From contig NZ_JBHTBN010000002.1 of NCBI RefSeq assembly GCF_042664795.1, positions 186,001-250,000 on the forward strand: a stretch of DNA of 64,000 bases. The letters run 5' to 3'. Position 1 is the stretch's first letter. Every line of letters begins with the position of its first letter. Both the position numbers and the translations under genes were made by a program. The notes beneath the pieces are model-generated. The model was given only the letters and a program-made list of their open reading frames with translations. It did no database searches and had not been told where the DNA came from. Positions 8,701 through 17,611 of the stretch are shown here, one piece after another. The DNA comes from Jejudonia soesokkakensis. Lineage in GTDB: Bacteria > Bacteroidota > Bacteroidia > Flavobacteriales > Flavobacteriaceae.

Positions 8701-10179
8701 GAGGATAATTCACAAATTACAGTTACCAAAAACAAACTCGATCTAAGAACCGTAACCATAACCGATACCAAGTATAAAACGGAAGGAACTCTTACAGGAA
8801 ATGCCACACACGAGAATTTTAATAATTGGGGACTAAATTTATTTATAGAAGCCCCAGAAAAATTGTTAGTACTCGACACACCTCCCGATGATGATGAATT
8901 ATACTACGGAACGGCTTTTATAAGTGGCTCTGCAGATATTAGCGGCCCAATAGACGAATTAGTAATAGATGTAGTTGCGACCACCGAAGAAGGAACGAGC
9001 TTTAAAATTCCGATAAGTGATACCGAAACTATTGGTGATGATTCTTTTATAAAATTTTTGTCTCCAGCCGAAAAACAGGCTCGTATTAGTGGCGAATCTA
9101 TTGTAACTAGAGAAGTGAAAGGTCTTTCTCTAAATTTTGATTTGGATATAAACGATAATGCCGAAGTTGAAGTGGTGGTAGATAAGGTAAATAATTCTAC
9201 CTTGAAAGGACGAGGGGCAGGAACATTACTGATCCGTATCAATACCCTCGGAAAGTTTAATATGTGGGGCGAATTTACTGTGATTGAAGGTGTGTATGAT
9301 TTTAGGTATGGTGGGTTTATACGTAAGACGATTGATGTAGTCCCTGGCGGAAACATTAACTGGGACGGAGATCCCGAAAGAGCCCGATTAGCAATTAGTG
9401 CCAAATATGAAACTACGGCAAATCCTTCCGTATTGCTGGACAACCCTACGGTTAACCGAAAAATCCCAGTAGAAGTGCTTATTGATCTTACGGGGGAATT
9501 ATTACAGCCAAATTTAGATTTTAGAATAGAATTTCCACGAACCAGTTCTATCGTTCGCAGTGAGTTGGATTATAAGCTTCAGAACGCAGATGAACGACAA
9601 AAACAGGCGTTGTTTCTCGTTGCTTCCAATTCTTTTGTAAATGATGATTTTGCCGGAGCCGGAGTTTTTTCAGCACAAAGTATAGTGACAGAAAGAGTTT
9701 CAGGGTTGGTAAACGAATTGTTTGCTGGTCAGGATAGTAAATTTAGAGTGGGATTGGATTATAGCCAAGGAAGTAGATTACCCAATCAACAGTCTGCGGA
9801 CAGGTTTGGAATTACGTTATCGACGCAAATCAATGAACGAATTTTAATTAATGGAAAAGTTGGAGTGCCAGTGGGTGGTGTTAATGAGACTGCTGTTGCA
9901 GGGGATATTGAAGTGCAATGGTTAATTAATGAAGATGGGAGCCTTCGTATGAGCTTCTTTAACCGACAGGCAGACATTCAATTTATTGGTGAAGATCAGA
10001 TATTTGAACAAGGCGCAGGAATATCCTATTCGGTAGATTTTGATACGTTTAGAGAATTAGTTCAGAAATTATTCAACAAAAAACTGACTTTAGAATCTGA
10101 AGAAGAATTACCAGTCACGCCAGATGATGATACATTACCTGTTGATTTTAACAGTAAAGGAAAACAAGAAGAGGAATGA
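5785..10179 (+). CDS. tamB: Translocation/assembly module TamB-like protein
   Basis: A protein of at least 1464 residues: an N-terminal membrane anchor, a very long region of repetitive beta-strand segments, and a C-terminal DUF490 domain (about residues 1090-1430, including the stretch with FNMWGEFTVIEGVYDFRYGG). It is a periplasm-spanning AsmA-superfamily protein, in other bacteria partnered with TamA/BamA or implicated in lipid transfer to the outer membrane. The first usual start codon is TTG at 5785, but the frame is open back to 5731. Those extra codons encode a basic stretch (KKLRKIIVRSF) that a signal anchor normally needs, so the true start is probably upstream at a non-standard codon. 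Divergent from tsaD. Confidence 0.9.
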   Translation: MLLLLLIIILSIPKVQTYIATKVTTDLNETYGTDIHIGRIGLNWKGEVDIREVYIADHHQDTLIYARELQTNVISFQNLIKGDLGFGNIHLQQAKLYVKTYKGEESDNLYIFSEKFNTGQKSTNPFSLFSNDVRLTDSKVTITDENAETPDILTLTNVNLFAESFRIDDTDVTAQIEELSLDAARGFSIKNLQSDFTYTLEKMELKELLLETEASTLKGNLLFSYGESGLADFINGVTINAEFDESRLATNDLNAFYPEFGDDLIFEIDGTIQGNLNDFNFYGGNIRVGGNYISGDLVFKNLLREETDFIIDAKNHNLSTSYYELRRLMPRILGDVLPAELKSLGRFTFIGNSTITRTSLQSNSIVSTEIGTVDADLQMGNINNFENAFYSGKAILTRVNLGKLVNTESLKTVSANLTFDGRGFTQQTVNTKINGTISSIVFEDYDYKNITVSGNLKNPIFNGDLSINDPNLKLNFKGLVDVSKNFNQYDFEANVEFAELNNLNLIKRDSISEFTGKIIMDMDGTTIDDAVGSITFQNTFYQNERDDFFFQDFNIVSSIENEVRTIKVNSSDIVDGEISGKFKVEDIPNLFRNGIGSIYANYIPKEVTTNQYIDYNFLINNKIVDLFVPQIELGENTRIRGSVFSDESKFKLDFKSPEILLFDNYLGKVNLQVDNSNPLYNTYASVDSVYTGVYNVVDVSMINKTINDTLYLRSEFRGGKTKDDLFNLSLFHTINPEGKSVVGVKKSDITFKDNVWYLNENNNNLNKVVFDDNFSKVKIDSLVLSHNDEIIQLAGELRDSTYKDLKVRFKDVNIGNITPQIDSLRLEGNVNGSFDFLQKNGAYYPNSTVKIDNVVINDVPFGNLNLAVEGNENLTEYDINTTLTNNNVKSITAIGQINVTQNNPRIKMDVTLNDFNLQAFSPFGGDVITNIRGLASGNVRVSGNYKSPDFIGRINLNESGLKIPYLNVDFDIEDNSQITVTKNKLDLRTVTITDTKYKTEGTLTGNATHENFNNWGLNLFIEAPEKLLVLDTPPDDDELYYGTAFISGSADISGPIDELVIDVVATTEEGTSFKIPISDTETIGDDSFIKFLSPAEKQARISGESIVTREVKGLSLNFDLDINDNAEVEVVVDKVNNSTLKGRGAGTLLIRINTLGKFNMWGEFTVIEGVYDFRYGGFIRKTIDVVPGGNINWDGDPERARLAISAKYETTANPSVLLDNPTVNRKIPVEVLIDLTGELLQPNLDFRIEFPRTSSIVRSELDYKLQNADERQKQALFLVASNSFVNDDFAGAGVFSAQSIVTERVSGLVNELFAGQDSKFRVGLDYSQGSRLPNQQSADRFGITLSTQINERILINGKVGVPVGGVNETAVAGDIEVQWLINEDGSLRMSFFNRQADIQFIGEDQIFEQGAGISYSVDFDTFRELVQKLFNKKLTLESEEELPVTPDDDTLPVDFNSKGKQEEE

Positions 10180-10182
10180 TTG

Positions 10183-10322
10183 AGTTGACAGTTTTCAGTT
10201 GACGGTTTTCAGTTGACGGTTTTCAGTTGACGGTTTTCAGTTGACGGTTTTCAGTTGACGGTTTTCAGTTGACGGTTTTCAGTTGACGGTTTTCAGTTGA
10301 CGGTTTTCAGTTGACGGTTTTC
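10183..10322. repeat. Tandem array: ten copies of a 14-bp unit AGTTGACGGTTTTC
   Basis: Ten contiguous 14-bp units. The first differs by one base (AGTTGACAGTTTTC) and the other nine are identical. The array begins three bases after the tamB stop, in the convergent gap before ridA. The unit length is not a multiple of three and no frame is conserved, so it is non-coding. Near-perfect identity points to recent expansion by slippage. No hairpin terminator is visible between tamB and ridA, so the array is the main occupant of this gap. Confidence 0.97.
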
Positions 10323-10340
10323 ATATTTTTTAATTCACTT

Positions 10341-10361
10341 ACAACCCACAACCCACAACCC
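10341..10361. repeat. Short tandem repeat, three copies of ACAACCC
   Basis: Three perfect 7-bp copies followed by degenerate related sequence (CAGAACTCACGATTCAC), just before the ridA stop. It is a second, shorter slippage-prone repeat in the same tamB-ridA gap. Confidence 0.85.
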
Positions 10362-10376
10362 AGAACTCACGATTCA

Positions 10377-10757
10377 CTACTTCCCAGCAATAGCCGAAAT
10401 CTCTACATTTACATATTTAGGTAGATTGGCAACTTCAACTGTCTCACGTGCAGGTGCAGTATTTTCATCAAAATAACTAGCATACACTTCGTTAATCGCT
10501 GCAAAATTATTCATGTCTGAAATGAAAATAGAAGTTTTTAGTATGTTTTCAAACGTCATTCCTGCGGCTTCTAAAACGGCTTTTAGGTTTTCCATCACTA
10601 ATTTTGTTTCTGAAACTATATCGCTTGTTTCAAGTTTTCCTGAAGTAGGATTTATAGCAATTTGCCCAGAAGTATAAAGGATGTTACCATATTGTACCGC
10701 TTGATTATAAGGTCCAATTGGAGCTGGGGCTTTGGTCGTTGTAATTATTTTTTTCAT
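10377..10757 (-). CDS. ridA: RidA family enamine/imine deaminase
   Basis: A 126-residue protein of exactly RidA length. It has the family landmarks APAPIGPYNQAV (residues 10-21), LYTSGQIAINP (about 27-37), the conserved Arg in APARETVEV that binds substrate carboxylate, and the C-terminal VNVEISAIA. RidA hydrolyses reactive 2-aminoacrylate and related enamines in the cytosol. It lies 30 bases downstream of lptD on the minus strand. The short gap contains an imperfect CCCGA-CTTT-TC(A)GGG stem just ahead of the ATG. Confidence 0.94.
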   Translation of the reverse strand: MKKIITTTKAPAPIGPYNQAVQYGNILYTSGQIAINPTSGKLETSDIVSETKLVMENLKAVLEAAGMTFENILKTSIFISDMNNFAAINEVYASYFDENTAPARETVEVANLPKYVNVEISAIAGK

Positions 10758-10787
10758 ACTTGAATCCCTGAAAAGTCGGGGGAACTA

Positions 10788-13508
10788 TTACAATTGTTGA
10801 TCTGGTTCTCTTCGTTTGTCATACTTAATATCACTTAAAACCGAAGATTTTATACCAATATAAAAATACCACGCAGTATTGATACTACCAATAGGGGTCC
10901 AGTTAAAACTCATTTGCCAGCTTTCTAGGTCCCGCTGAAAACGGAGCTGTGTTAAAGTGACACCTTCGTTTTTAAAATCGTAACCAGATGACACGCCTAC
11001 TTTCCATCGTGGCGAAAGTTCCAGATTACTACTAAACATAAGTGATTGAGAGGATATTTCATTCTGTCGCTGCCCATTACTATAGGTGATTGTGTATGCC
11101 AGCCTTAAATCCCAGGGGATTTTATAATTATACCAGTCGATGCCGGTCTTATCTTCATTTTCATCATCGGGTTCAAATATCCTTCCGTCGTTAATATTAG
11201 TCGCATCTCCAAACAGATCATCGGGTCGACCACCATTTCTAAATGTATCATTATCAATTCTGTCCAGATCTTTTTGAGTGCCTTGACCTTCAAAATCTTT
11301 ACTCGAAAAGGAGTAGTTAAAACTTAAATTCGCATTAGTCAATCGAAATAAACTACCCCCATTATCAATATTAAACATATCAATGCGCCGGTTATTATTA
11401 TCCAGTGCGTAAGGGTCTAAGGTTCCAATAAAATTAAGGTCTAATTTTGGGATGACAGGAATACTACCAGAAACTCGCAACGGACTAATATTTAAACTAT
11501 CCCCAGCCAGATTGTAAGCGGTTGAAAAATTAAGGTTATTAAGTAAGACTACTTTTTTAGGTTCAGTGGCAGTAGTATCTCGGTCACGAACTTTGGCTTC
11601 AAAAGTATTGCTCAATGAGAATCCAATATTACTGGAATAGGTTCTTCCTGGAGCACCAAACAAAGTGTTTTCAAACCTCGAATACTGTACAACTTCATTT
11701 TGAATTTCCGGATCTGCAGAAACAATAGGGACTTCATACGAGTCGTAAAATTGATCAAAACCAGGATTGATGTTATAGCTAATATTAGGACGCATTACAT
11801 GCCGTAAAGCCTGAATTTTTTTATCATTTCCGAAAGGAAACAATCCATAGATAGTCGTTCCTAATCCTGTAGAGAAATTATAAGTTCTATAACTGTCAAA
11901 CCCTGGAATAGTATCTTGTACCACAGCTCCCGCTCCATTATCAAGAGTTTGGTCAAAACGTCGGCGTATGGTTTTAAGTACCCATGTTTCCTGAAATTGT
12001 GTACTCGCAGACGCACTTATGTAATCTAGAATTTTAAAGTTGGTCGAAATCGGAATGGTATGTTGGGCACCAATTTGGGCATTATCAAACATTTCTGGAG
12101 TGAAAAATAAAGAGTCGGTCGTCTGTATTCGGTTTTCTGCGCGAACGTCGTATTGAAAGTTGATATTCTGAAGCGCCCCTTTTTTAGTCCCAATTTTAGG
12201 GGCAAATGGATAAATTCTTGAGACACTTGCCGTCACATTTGGTAGTGACATATTAATTTGCTGTGTATTCGTATTTTGCGAATGTGTTCCTGCAACTGTG
12301 ACATTGACTTGTGGCTCTCCCTCAAAAGTTTTTGAATAGGAAACCGAAGAGTTTAGAGTGTTTACCAGCGCGCTGGCATTGTTGGTTTGGTTAATTGATT
12401 GCTGAAAGTACCTACTACTTCCTAAATTCACAGAGGCCGAAAATCGGGAAGATGGATTCGACTTTGCATCCTGCGAATGGGACCAGCGGATGTTGTAAAC
12501 AGACGACTGACTAAAATCTGGAAAACCTCGTTCACTGTTAATTAGATTCTCATAACGAACACTTACATTTCCCCGAAACTTATATTTTAAAACATAGGTT
12601 GATTCGCCCCGTAATCCATAACTTCCATTTGTATAATAATCCCCAAGAAGGGTAAGATCGACATAATCGTTCACTGCAAAATAGTATCCTCCATTCTGAA
12701 AGAAAAATCCGCGACGCGATGTTTCTCCAACCGTTGGGATGATGAACCCAGATGTTCTGTCTTCGGTTAAAGGAAAGTATGCAAATGGAAGCCCAATAGG
12801 AGTAGGGACGTCTGCAATCCACATATTGGTAAAGCCCGTCACTATTTTTTTCTTCGGAACAAATTTCGCTCTGCGCGTGTAGAAATAATATTCTGGATCT
12901 TCGATGTTCTTAGAAGTCGTAAATTTTACATTCTTCAGATAGATTACTGAATCATTTACTTTCTTGGTCACTTCAGCCTTTACTTTAAACCCGCTTTGTT
13001 CGGTACGCGAATTATAGACCAGTGCTTTTTCAGAATCAAAATTAAACCGAAGCGAATCGGGCTCCACAATATTCTGGCCTTGTTTAAATACAGGTTTTTG
13101 TGAATACACTCCAGCACTATCAATTCCTTTTGCATAGACTTCCTTTCGGTTATTGTCAATAACAATCAAACCGGCTTCAATTCGAATATCTCCATAGATA
13201 ACATATGCCTCATTATAGATAAATACCTTGTTTTCCTTTCGGTCTAGATATACATAATCCTCCCCATAATACTCTACAATATTGTCAAGATATTCTTTCT
13301 TAGGTTTTAGCGTGTCTGTCTTAATAGTATCGACAATGGCCTCGTTTTTTTCAGAAATGATAGCTTTAGGAGAAGCAATAACTGTATCAGATTGTATGGT
13401 AGAAGGGATAACCACTTCATTTTTAGCGGGTATATCCTGTGCATGCAACAATGTGCTACCAAGCAGTAGAATGCATATAATTAATACGGATTGCTTATTT
13501 ATTTGCAA
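10788..13508 (-). CDS. lptD: LPS-assembly protein LptD, Bacteroidota type
   Basis: A 906-residue outer-membrane protein with a Sec signal peptide (MQINKQSVLIICILLLGSTLLHA|Q). After a low-complexity linker, residues of about 60-210 form the OstA/LptA-like periplasmic domain (YVYLDRKENKVFIYNEA and nearby beta repeats). The remainder is a large beta-barrel with alternating aromatic strands. It includes GLPFAYFPLTEDRTSGFIIP, which matches the lectin-like/DUF region of Bacteroidota LptD. LptD inserts LPS in the outer leaflet with LptE. It has the usual length for the phylum and is followed by ridA. Confidence 0.9.
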   Translation of the reverse strand: MQINKQSVLIICILLLGSTLLHAQDIPAKNEVVIPSTIQSDTVIASPKAIISEKNEAIVDTIKTDTLKPKKEYLDNIVEYYGEDYVYLDRKENKVFIYNEAYVIYGDIRIEAGLIVIDNNRKEVYAKGIDSAGVYSQKPVFKQGQNIVEPDSLRFNFDSEKALVYNSRTEQSGFKVKAEVTKKVNDSVIYLKNVKFTTSKNIEDPEYYFYTRRAKFVPKKKIVTGFTNMWIADVPTPIGLPFAYFPLTEDRTSGFIIPTVGETSRRGFFFQNGGYYFAVNDYVDLTLLGDYYTNGSYGLRGESTYVLKYKFRGNVSVRYENLINSERGFPDFSQSSVYNIRWSHSQDAKSNPSSRFSASVNLGSSRYFQQSINQTNNASALVNTLNSSVSYSKTFEGEPQVNVTVAGTHSQNTNTQQINMSLPNVTASVSRIYPFAPKIGTKKGALQNINFQYDVRAENRIQTTDSLFFTPEMFDNAQIGAQHTIPISTNFKILDYISASASTQFQETWVLKTIRRRFDQTLDNGAGAVVQDTIPGFDSYRTYNFSTGLGTTIYGLFPFGNDKKIQALRHVMRPNISYNINPGFDQFYDSYEVPIVSADPEIQNEVVQYSRFENTLFGAPGRTYSSNIGFSLSNTFEAKVRDRDTTATEPKKVVLLNNLNFSTAYNLAGDSLNISPLRVSGSIPVIPKLDLNFIGTLDPYALDNNNRRIDMFNIDNGGSLFRLTNANLSFNYSFSSKDFEGQGTQKDLDRIDNDTFRNGGRPDDLFGDATNINDGRIFEPDDENEDKTGIDWYNYKIPWDLRLAYTITYSNGQRQNEISSQSLMFSSNLELSPRWKVGVSSGYDFKNEGVTLTQLRFQRDLESWQMSFNWTPIGSINTAWYFYIGIKSSVLSDIKYDKRREPDQQL

Positions 13509-13659
13509 TGCTGCGAACCTTTAATTTTGTAAATTTGGCTTAGTTTTTGAAAATCTATCTTTTCAGAAACAGATGGCTCAAAATTAAGCATATTTTTTTG
13601 GCTTCAATTTTAAAATACAACTTTTTAAAATATCAAATAAAAACGCACGTTTTACACCT

Positions 13660-14781
13660 ATGAAAACGAAACTATTATCTTATTTCGTACTTGTTTTTCT
13701 CTTTGTTGCAGGAACTTCATTTACAGTGCTCAAGAATGATACCACAAAACCATTTGTTATTGTGCTTGATGCGGGTCATGGAGGTGACGATACAGGAAAC
13801 ACCTGGAATGGTTTTAAAGAAGATGAAATCTCTTTAAATATAGTTTTAAAAATCGGAGCTGCCTTAGAGAAAGAACCAAATGTCAAAGTAATTTATACAC
13901 GAACAAAGGATGTGTTTATTAAACTGAAAGATCGTGCAGATATTGCAAACAAAGCAGATGCAGATCTTTTTGTGTCAGTTCATTGCAATGCACATAATAG
14001 TCAGGCCTACGGAACCGAAACCTGGGTTTTAGGATTGCATAAAAATCAGGCAAATTTTGAAGTAGCTAAAAAAGAGAATGAAGTAATTTTCTTAGAGGAC
14101 AATTATGAGGAAACCTATGCAGGTTTTGATCCTAATTCACCTACATCTTTAATTGGCTTGATGTTGCTTCAGGAAGAGTATCTGGATCAGAGTATTGCTT
14201 TAGCAACTTTGGTTCAGAATAATTTTACCAATTCACTTAAAAGAAAAGACAGAAGTGTAAAACAGGCAGGTTTTTGGGTATTACATAATACATATATGCC
14301 AAGTGTATTGATAGAAACGGGGTTTCTTTCCAACAAAGAAGAAGGTGCCTATCTTAATTCTAGTAAGGGGCAAACCGAAATGGCGCAAGAAATTACTAAA
14401 GCTATAGTGACCTATAAAAATAGTCTTGCCATGTCTACTGAAAAATTTCAGAATCCAACTATTGAAACCGAAGAGATCGAAAATGCAATTGAAACTACCG
14501 AAAAGAAAGAATATAAAGACATTACCTTCAAAGTACAGTTAGCTGCTAGCAGTAAGAAAATAGATACAAAATCTTCTAATTTTAAAGGACTAAAAGATAT
14601 TGACAGAAAAAAAGAAGGGGAACTTTATAAATACTATTATGGGGATACTTCAGATTATAATAAAATTCAATTAATGAAGACTTTTGCACAAGAAAAAGGG
14701 TATACGACCTGCTATATTGTAGCTTTTAAAAAAGGTGAAAAAATAGAACTTTCCGAAGCCTTAAAATCTGAGGTAAATTAA
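13660..14781 (+). CDS. Secreted N-acetylmuramoyl-L-alanine amidase (Amidase_3) with C-terminal SPOR-like region
   Basis: A 373-residue protein with an N-terminal signal peptide, then an Amidase_3 domain. Its zinc ligands are visible in VLDAGHGGDDTGN (His40), the Glu of KEDEISLN (about 55) and SVHCNAH (His108), and the catalytic Glu is in LIETGFLSN. The C-terminal segment from about residue 285 (FKVQLAASSKKI ... TTCYIVAFKKGEKI) looks like a SPOR-type peptidoglycan-binding repeat. The enzyme cuts the amide between MurNAc and the stem peptide, typically in daughter-cell separation. The MCE gene follows 55 bases downstream. Confidence 0.92.
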   Translation: MKTKLLSYFVLVFLFVAGTSFTVLKNDTTKPFVIVLDAGHGGDDTGNTWNGFKEDEISLNIVLKIGAALEKEPNVKVIYTRTKDVFIKLKDRADIANKADADLFVSVHCNAHNSQAYGTETWVLGLHKNQANFEVAKKENEVIFLEDNYEETYAGFDPNSPTSLIGLMLLQEEYLDQSIALATLVQNNFTNSLKRKDRSVKQAGFWVLHNTYMPSVLIETGFLSNKEEGAYLNSSKGQTEMAQEITKAIVTYKNSLAMSTEKFQNPTIETEEIENAIETTEKKEYKDITFKVQLAASSKKIDTKSSNFKGLKDIDRKKEGELYKYYYGDTSDYNKIQLMKTFAQEKGYTTCYIVAFKKGEKIELSEALKSEVN

Positions 14782-14816
14782 ACTCCCAATTCTAACATTT
14801 TTATTCTAAATTTGCT

Positions 14817-14824
14817 TAAAAGCA
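14817..14824 (+). promoter_or_regulatory. Possible -7 box (TAAATTTG) for the MCE gene
   Basis: Matches the Bacteroidota -7 consensus TAnnTTTG, 12 bases before the TTG start of the MCE gene. No good TTG -33 element lies at the expected spacing, so this is tentative. Confidence 0.35.
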
Positions 14825-14836
14825 AAAAATTCAACA

Positions 14837-15787
14837 TTGAGACTATCTAGAGAAGTAAAAACAGGTATACTGGCCATAGGAGCGATCCTCTTATTTATAT
14901 TTGGATACAGCTATTTAAAAGGGACTAACCTTCTTGAGAAAAACCGGACATTTTATGTGAAATATGATAATGTCGAAGGCCTTGCCAAATCAGCTCCTGT
15001 AACCATTAACGGGCTTAAAGTTGGTAAAGTTTCTAGTATCGATTTCTTAAATGCACAAGGCGGCCTCGTAGTAGAATTTACGTTAGAAGATGATTTTTCT
15101 TTTTCAAGAAACAGTGAAGTAAGAATTTATAGTAGCGGTTTAATTGGCGGTAAATCATTAGGTATTTTTCCTGTTTACGATGCAGGCACCGTTGCTGTTT
15201 CTGGAGATACGCTTACGGGTTCAGTTGAAGATGGGATGTTAAGTGCCGTAACCAAAGCATTAGGGCCATTAGAGAAAAAAGTAAACAATACACTTTCAAC
15301 GGTAGATACTTTGTTACTTGCCTTTACAGATATCGTTGATGAGCCAACTAGAAATAATTTAAAAGAGGCGATTAACAGTCTTAACGGAACCCTCCAGTCC
15401 CTCAATGGAGTTTCAACAAAGTTAAATAGAGTATTAGCAAATAATACAGACAAACTGGACAGAACCTTTACCAATCTGGACATTACTACTCAGAATTTCG
15501 CAAAGCTTTCAGATTCATTGTCACAAATTGAAGTAGGGCAAATGATTAGCGATCTTGAAAATTTTACAGGTCAATTAAACGAAATCGCTCAGTCTATTGA
15601 TAGAGGAGAGGGCAATCTTGGGAAATTACTCAAAGAAGAACAAGTTTATGAGAACCTCGAAGCTGCCACCAAACAACTGGAGGAATTATTACAGGATTTA
15701 AAATTGAATCCTAAACGATATGTTCACTTTTCTTTATTTGGCAAAAAGCCAGGAGAATATAAAGCACCAGACGACCCTAAAAAGTAA
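14837..15787 (+). CDS. MCE/MlaD family lipid-transport protein
   Basis: A 316-residue protein anchored by one N-terminal membrane helix (about residues 9-27). An MCE/MlaD domain follows at about 37-115, including GLAKSAPVTINGLKVGKV and the conserved GLIGGKSLGI. The C-terminal half is predicted helical and coiled (repeated Leu/Asn-rich heptads). MlaD-type proteins bind phospholipid in the periplasm as part of an ABC importer or exporter; no ATPase or permease gene is adjacent here. The start is TTG at 14837, because the reading frame has no ATG that would keep the KTGILAIGAILLF anchor intact. Confidence 0.9.
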   Translation: MRLSREVKTGILAIGAILLFIFGYSYLKGTNLLEKNRTFYVKYDNVEGLAKSAPVTINGLKVGKVSSIDFLNAQGGLVVEFTLEDDFSFSRNSEVRIYSSGLIGGKSLGIFPVYDAGTVAVSGDTLTGSVEDGMLSAVTKALGPLEKKVNNTLSTVDTLLLAFTDIVDEPTRNNLKEAINSLNGTLQSLNGVSTKLNRVLANNTDKLDRTFTNLDITTQNFAKLSDSLSQIEVGQMISDLENFTGQLNEIAQSIDRGEGNLGKLLKEEQVYENLEAATKQLEELLQDLKLNPKRYVHFSLFGKKPGEYKAPDDPKK

Positions 15788-15790
15788 CTC

Positions 15791-17116
15791 ATGCAGTACA
15801 TTCCTAATATCTTATTTATAGTGGCGCTAGTCGCTGGTATAGGTTATTTCACTATTAATATCCGAAAAATCATTCGCAACATCAAACTTGGAAATCCAGT
15901 TGATGTGAGCGATAATAAAGGAGAGCGTTATGGAAATGTGGCCCGCATTGCACTTGGGCAATCAAAAATGGTTAAAAGACCTATCGCAGGATTATTACAT
16001 ATCATTGTCTATGTTGGGTTTATAGTAATTAATATTGAGGTGCTGGAAATCATTATAGACGGTATCTTGGGAACTCATCGAGTATTTGCTGGACTTGGTC
16101 TCGTATATGATTATTTGATCGCAACTTTTGAGATTTTGGCTTTATTGGTTTTTATTGGCGTGATCTTTTTTTGGACTCGAAGAAACATTCAAAAAATCAA
16201 ACGGTTTTGGGCAAACGAAATGACTTCTTGGCCAAAGAATGACGCGAATTATATTCTTTATTTTGAAATGGTCTTAATGGTTCTCTTCATTACGATGAAT
16301 GCAGCAGATCTTCAGTTGCAACAAATGGGCGCTGCACATTATGTAGAAGCAGGAATGTTTCCGGTGAGTGGTTTAATAGCACCTCTTTTCGATGGACTTT
16401 CAGAAGGGACCCTTATTCTTGTTGAAAGAACTGCATGGTGGTTACATATACTTGGCATTTTAGTATTTCTCAATTACCTCTATTTTTCAAAGCATTTGCA
16501 TATTATTTTGGCGTTTCCCAATGTGTACTTCGGAAGGGTTACCCCAAAAGGAAAATTTAAGAATAATGAGGCTGTCACTAAGGAGGTTCAATTAATGATG
16601 GACCCCAACGCCGATCCATTTGCTGCTCCGGCTGAAGGTGCCGAGGCGCCAGCAAAATTTGGTGCGAGTGATGTCATGGATCTCAATCAGATACAATTAT
16701 TAAATGCCTATACATGTACCGAATGTGGTCGCTGTACCGACGAATGTCCCGCAAATAAGACAGGTAAAAAATTATCTCCCCGTAAGATTATGATGGATAC
16801 TAGGGATCGTTTGCAAGAGGTAAGTAAAAATATTGATTCCAACAAAGGAGAATTTAAAGAAGACGGTAAACAATTACTAGACGACTATATCACACGCGAA
16901 GAATTGTGGGCCTGTACGACCTGTAATGCGTGTGTGGAAGCCTGCCCTGTGAGTATTGATCCGTTATCAATCATCATGGACATGCGTCAGTATCTGGTCA
17001 TGGAACAGTCTGCAGCTCCAATGGAATTAAATGGTGCAATGACAAACATCGAAAATAACGGAGCACCCTGGCCTTACAATCAGATGGATAGATTAAACTG
17101 GAAAAACGAAGCTTAA
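15791..17116 (+). CDS. Membrane-bound (Fe-S) oxidoreductase, heterodisulfide-reductase-like
   Basis: A 441-residue protein with about six N-terminal transmembrane helices (residues 5-245, nitrate-reductase-gamma-like). A cytoplasmic domain follows with two 4Fe-4S motifs: CTECGRCTDECP (about 312-323) and CTTCNACVEACP (about 375-386). The arrangement resembles HdrE/HdrD or DsrM-type quinone-linked electron carriers. It starts three bases after the MCE gene. Its probable partner, the CCG-domain protein at 17612, lies two genes on, separated by a HAD gene. The electron donor and acceptor are unknown. Confidence 0.88.
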   Translation: MQYIPNILFIVALVAGIGYFTINIRKIIRNIKLGNPVDVSDNKGERYGNVARIALGQSKMVKRPIAGLLHIIVYVGFIVINIEVLEIIIDGILGTHRVFAGLGLVYDYLIATFEILALLVFIGVIFFWTRRNIQKIKRFWANEMTSWPKNDANYILYFEMVLMVLFITMNAADLQLQQMGAAHYVEAGMFPVSGLIAPLFDGLSEGTLILVERTAWWLHILGILVFLNYLYFSKHLHIILAFPNVYFGRVTPKGKFKNNEAVTKEVQLMMDPNADPFAAPAEGAEAPAKFGASDVMDLNQIQLLNAYTCTECGRCTDECPANKTGKKLSPRKIMMDTRDRLQEVSKNIDSNKGEFKEDGKQLLDDYITREELWACTTCNACVEACPVSIDPLSIIMDMRQYLVMEQSAAPMELNGAMTNIENNGAPWPYNQMDRLNWKNEA

Positions 17117-17144
17117 AAGATAAATCCGAACTACGGAAAGAATT

Positions 17145-17579
17145 ATGAACAAAGAAGAAGCAGAAAAGTTATTACATGATAAAGTTGAAGATGGTGAAAA
17201 GATAAGCCCGGTCTTGCCTAAAGGTGTAAAAAATTACCTTATTGATATCGACGGTACCATAACTGAAGATGTACCAAACGAAGAACCAGAACGTATGGCG
17301 ACTTGTGAGCCTTTTCCAGATGCTTTAAAAACATTAAATAAATGGTATAATCAAGGTCATCTTATCTGTTTTTTTACTTCTAGGACCGAAGAACATCGTG
17401 AAGTAACAGAAAAGTGGCTCAAAAAACATGGTTTTAATTATCATTCCTTACTAATGGGAAAACCCAGAGGAGGAAATTACCATTGGGTAGACAATCATTT
17501 GGTGAAAGCTACCCGCTACAAAGGAAAATTTACAGACCTAGTAGATAAAAAAGTAACCATACAGGTATTTGAAGAGTAA
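17145..17579 (+). CDS. Small HAD-superfamily hydrolase
   Basis: A 144-residue protein containing the HAD motif I YLIDIDGTITED (about residues 28-39), motif II-like FFTSRT (about 78-83), and later GGNYHWVDNH, an atypical motif IV. Related flavobacterial genes often carry the label 'phosphoheptose isomerase', but I see no SIS domain, so the HAD phosphatase-like assignment is better supported. It sits between the two Fe-S oxidoreductase genes with short gaps (28 and 32 bases), which suggests co-transcription. The substrate is unknown. Confidence 0.75.
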   Translation: MNKEEAEKLLHDKVEDGEKISPVLPKGVKNYLIDIDGTITEDVPNEEPERMATCEPFPDALKTLNKWYNQGHLICFFTSRTEEHREVTEKWLKKHGFNYHSLLMGKPRGGNYHWVDNHLVKATRYKGKFTDLVDKKVTIQVFEE

Positions 17580-17611
17580 AAACTGATTTAGATCTTATAA
17601 ATTATAAGGAT

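Noticed and set aside
8904..9443. 179-codon ORF antisense to tamB
   Set aside because: It lies wholly inside the strongly supported tamB frame and has low-complexity, unrecognisable sequence; it is a shadow frame.
10183..10322. CRISPR-like array
   Set aside because: The 14-bp units are contiguous with no spacers and no cas genes are near, so it is a simple tandem repeat.
17145..17579. Phosphoheptose isomerase
   Set aside because: The common label is not supported: no SIS domain is present, while a HAD DxDGT motif is.
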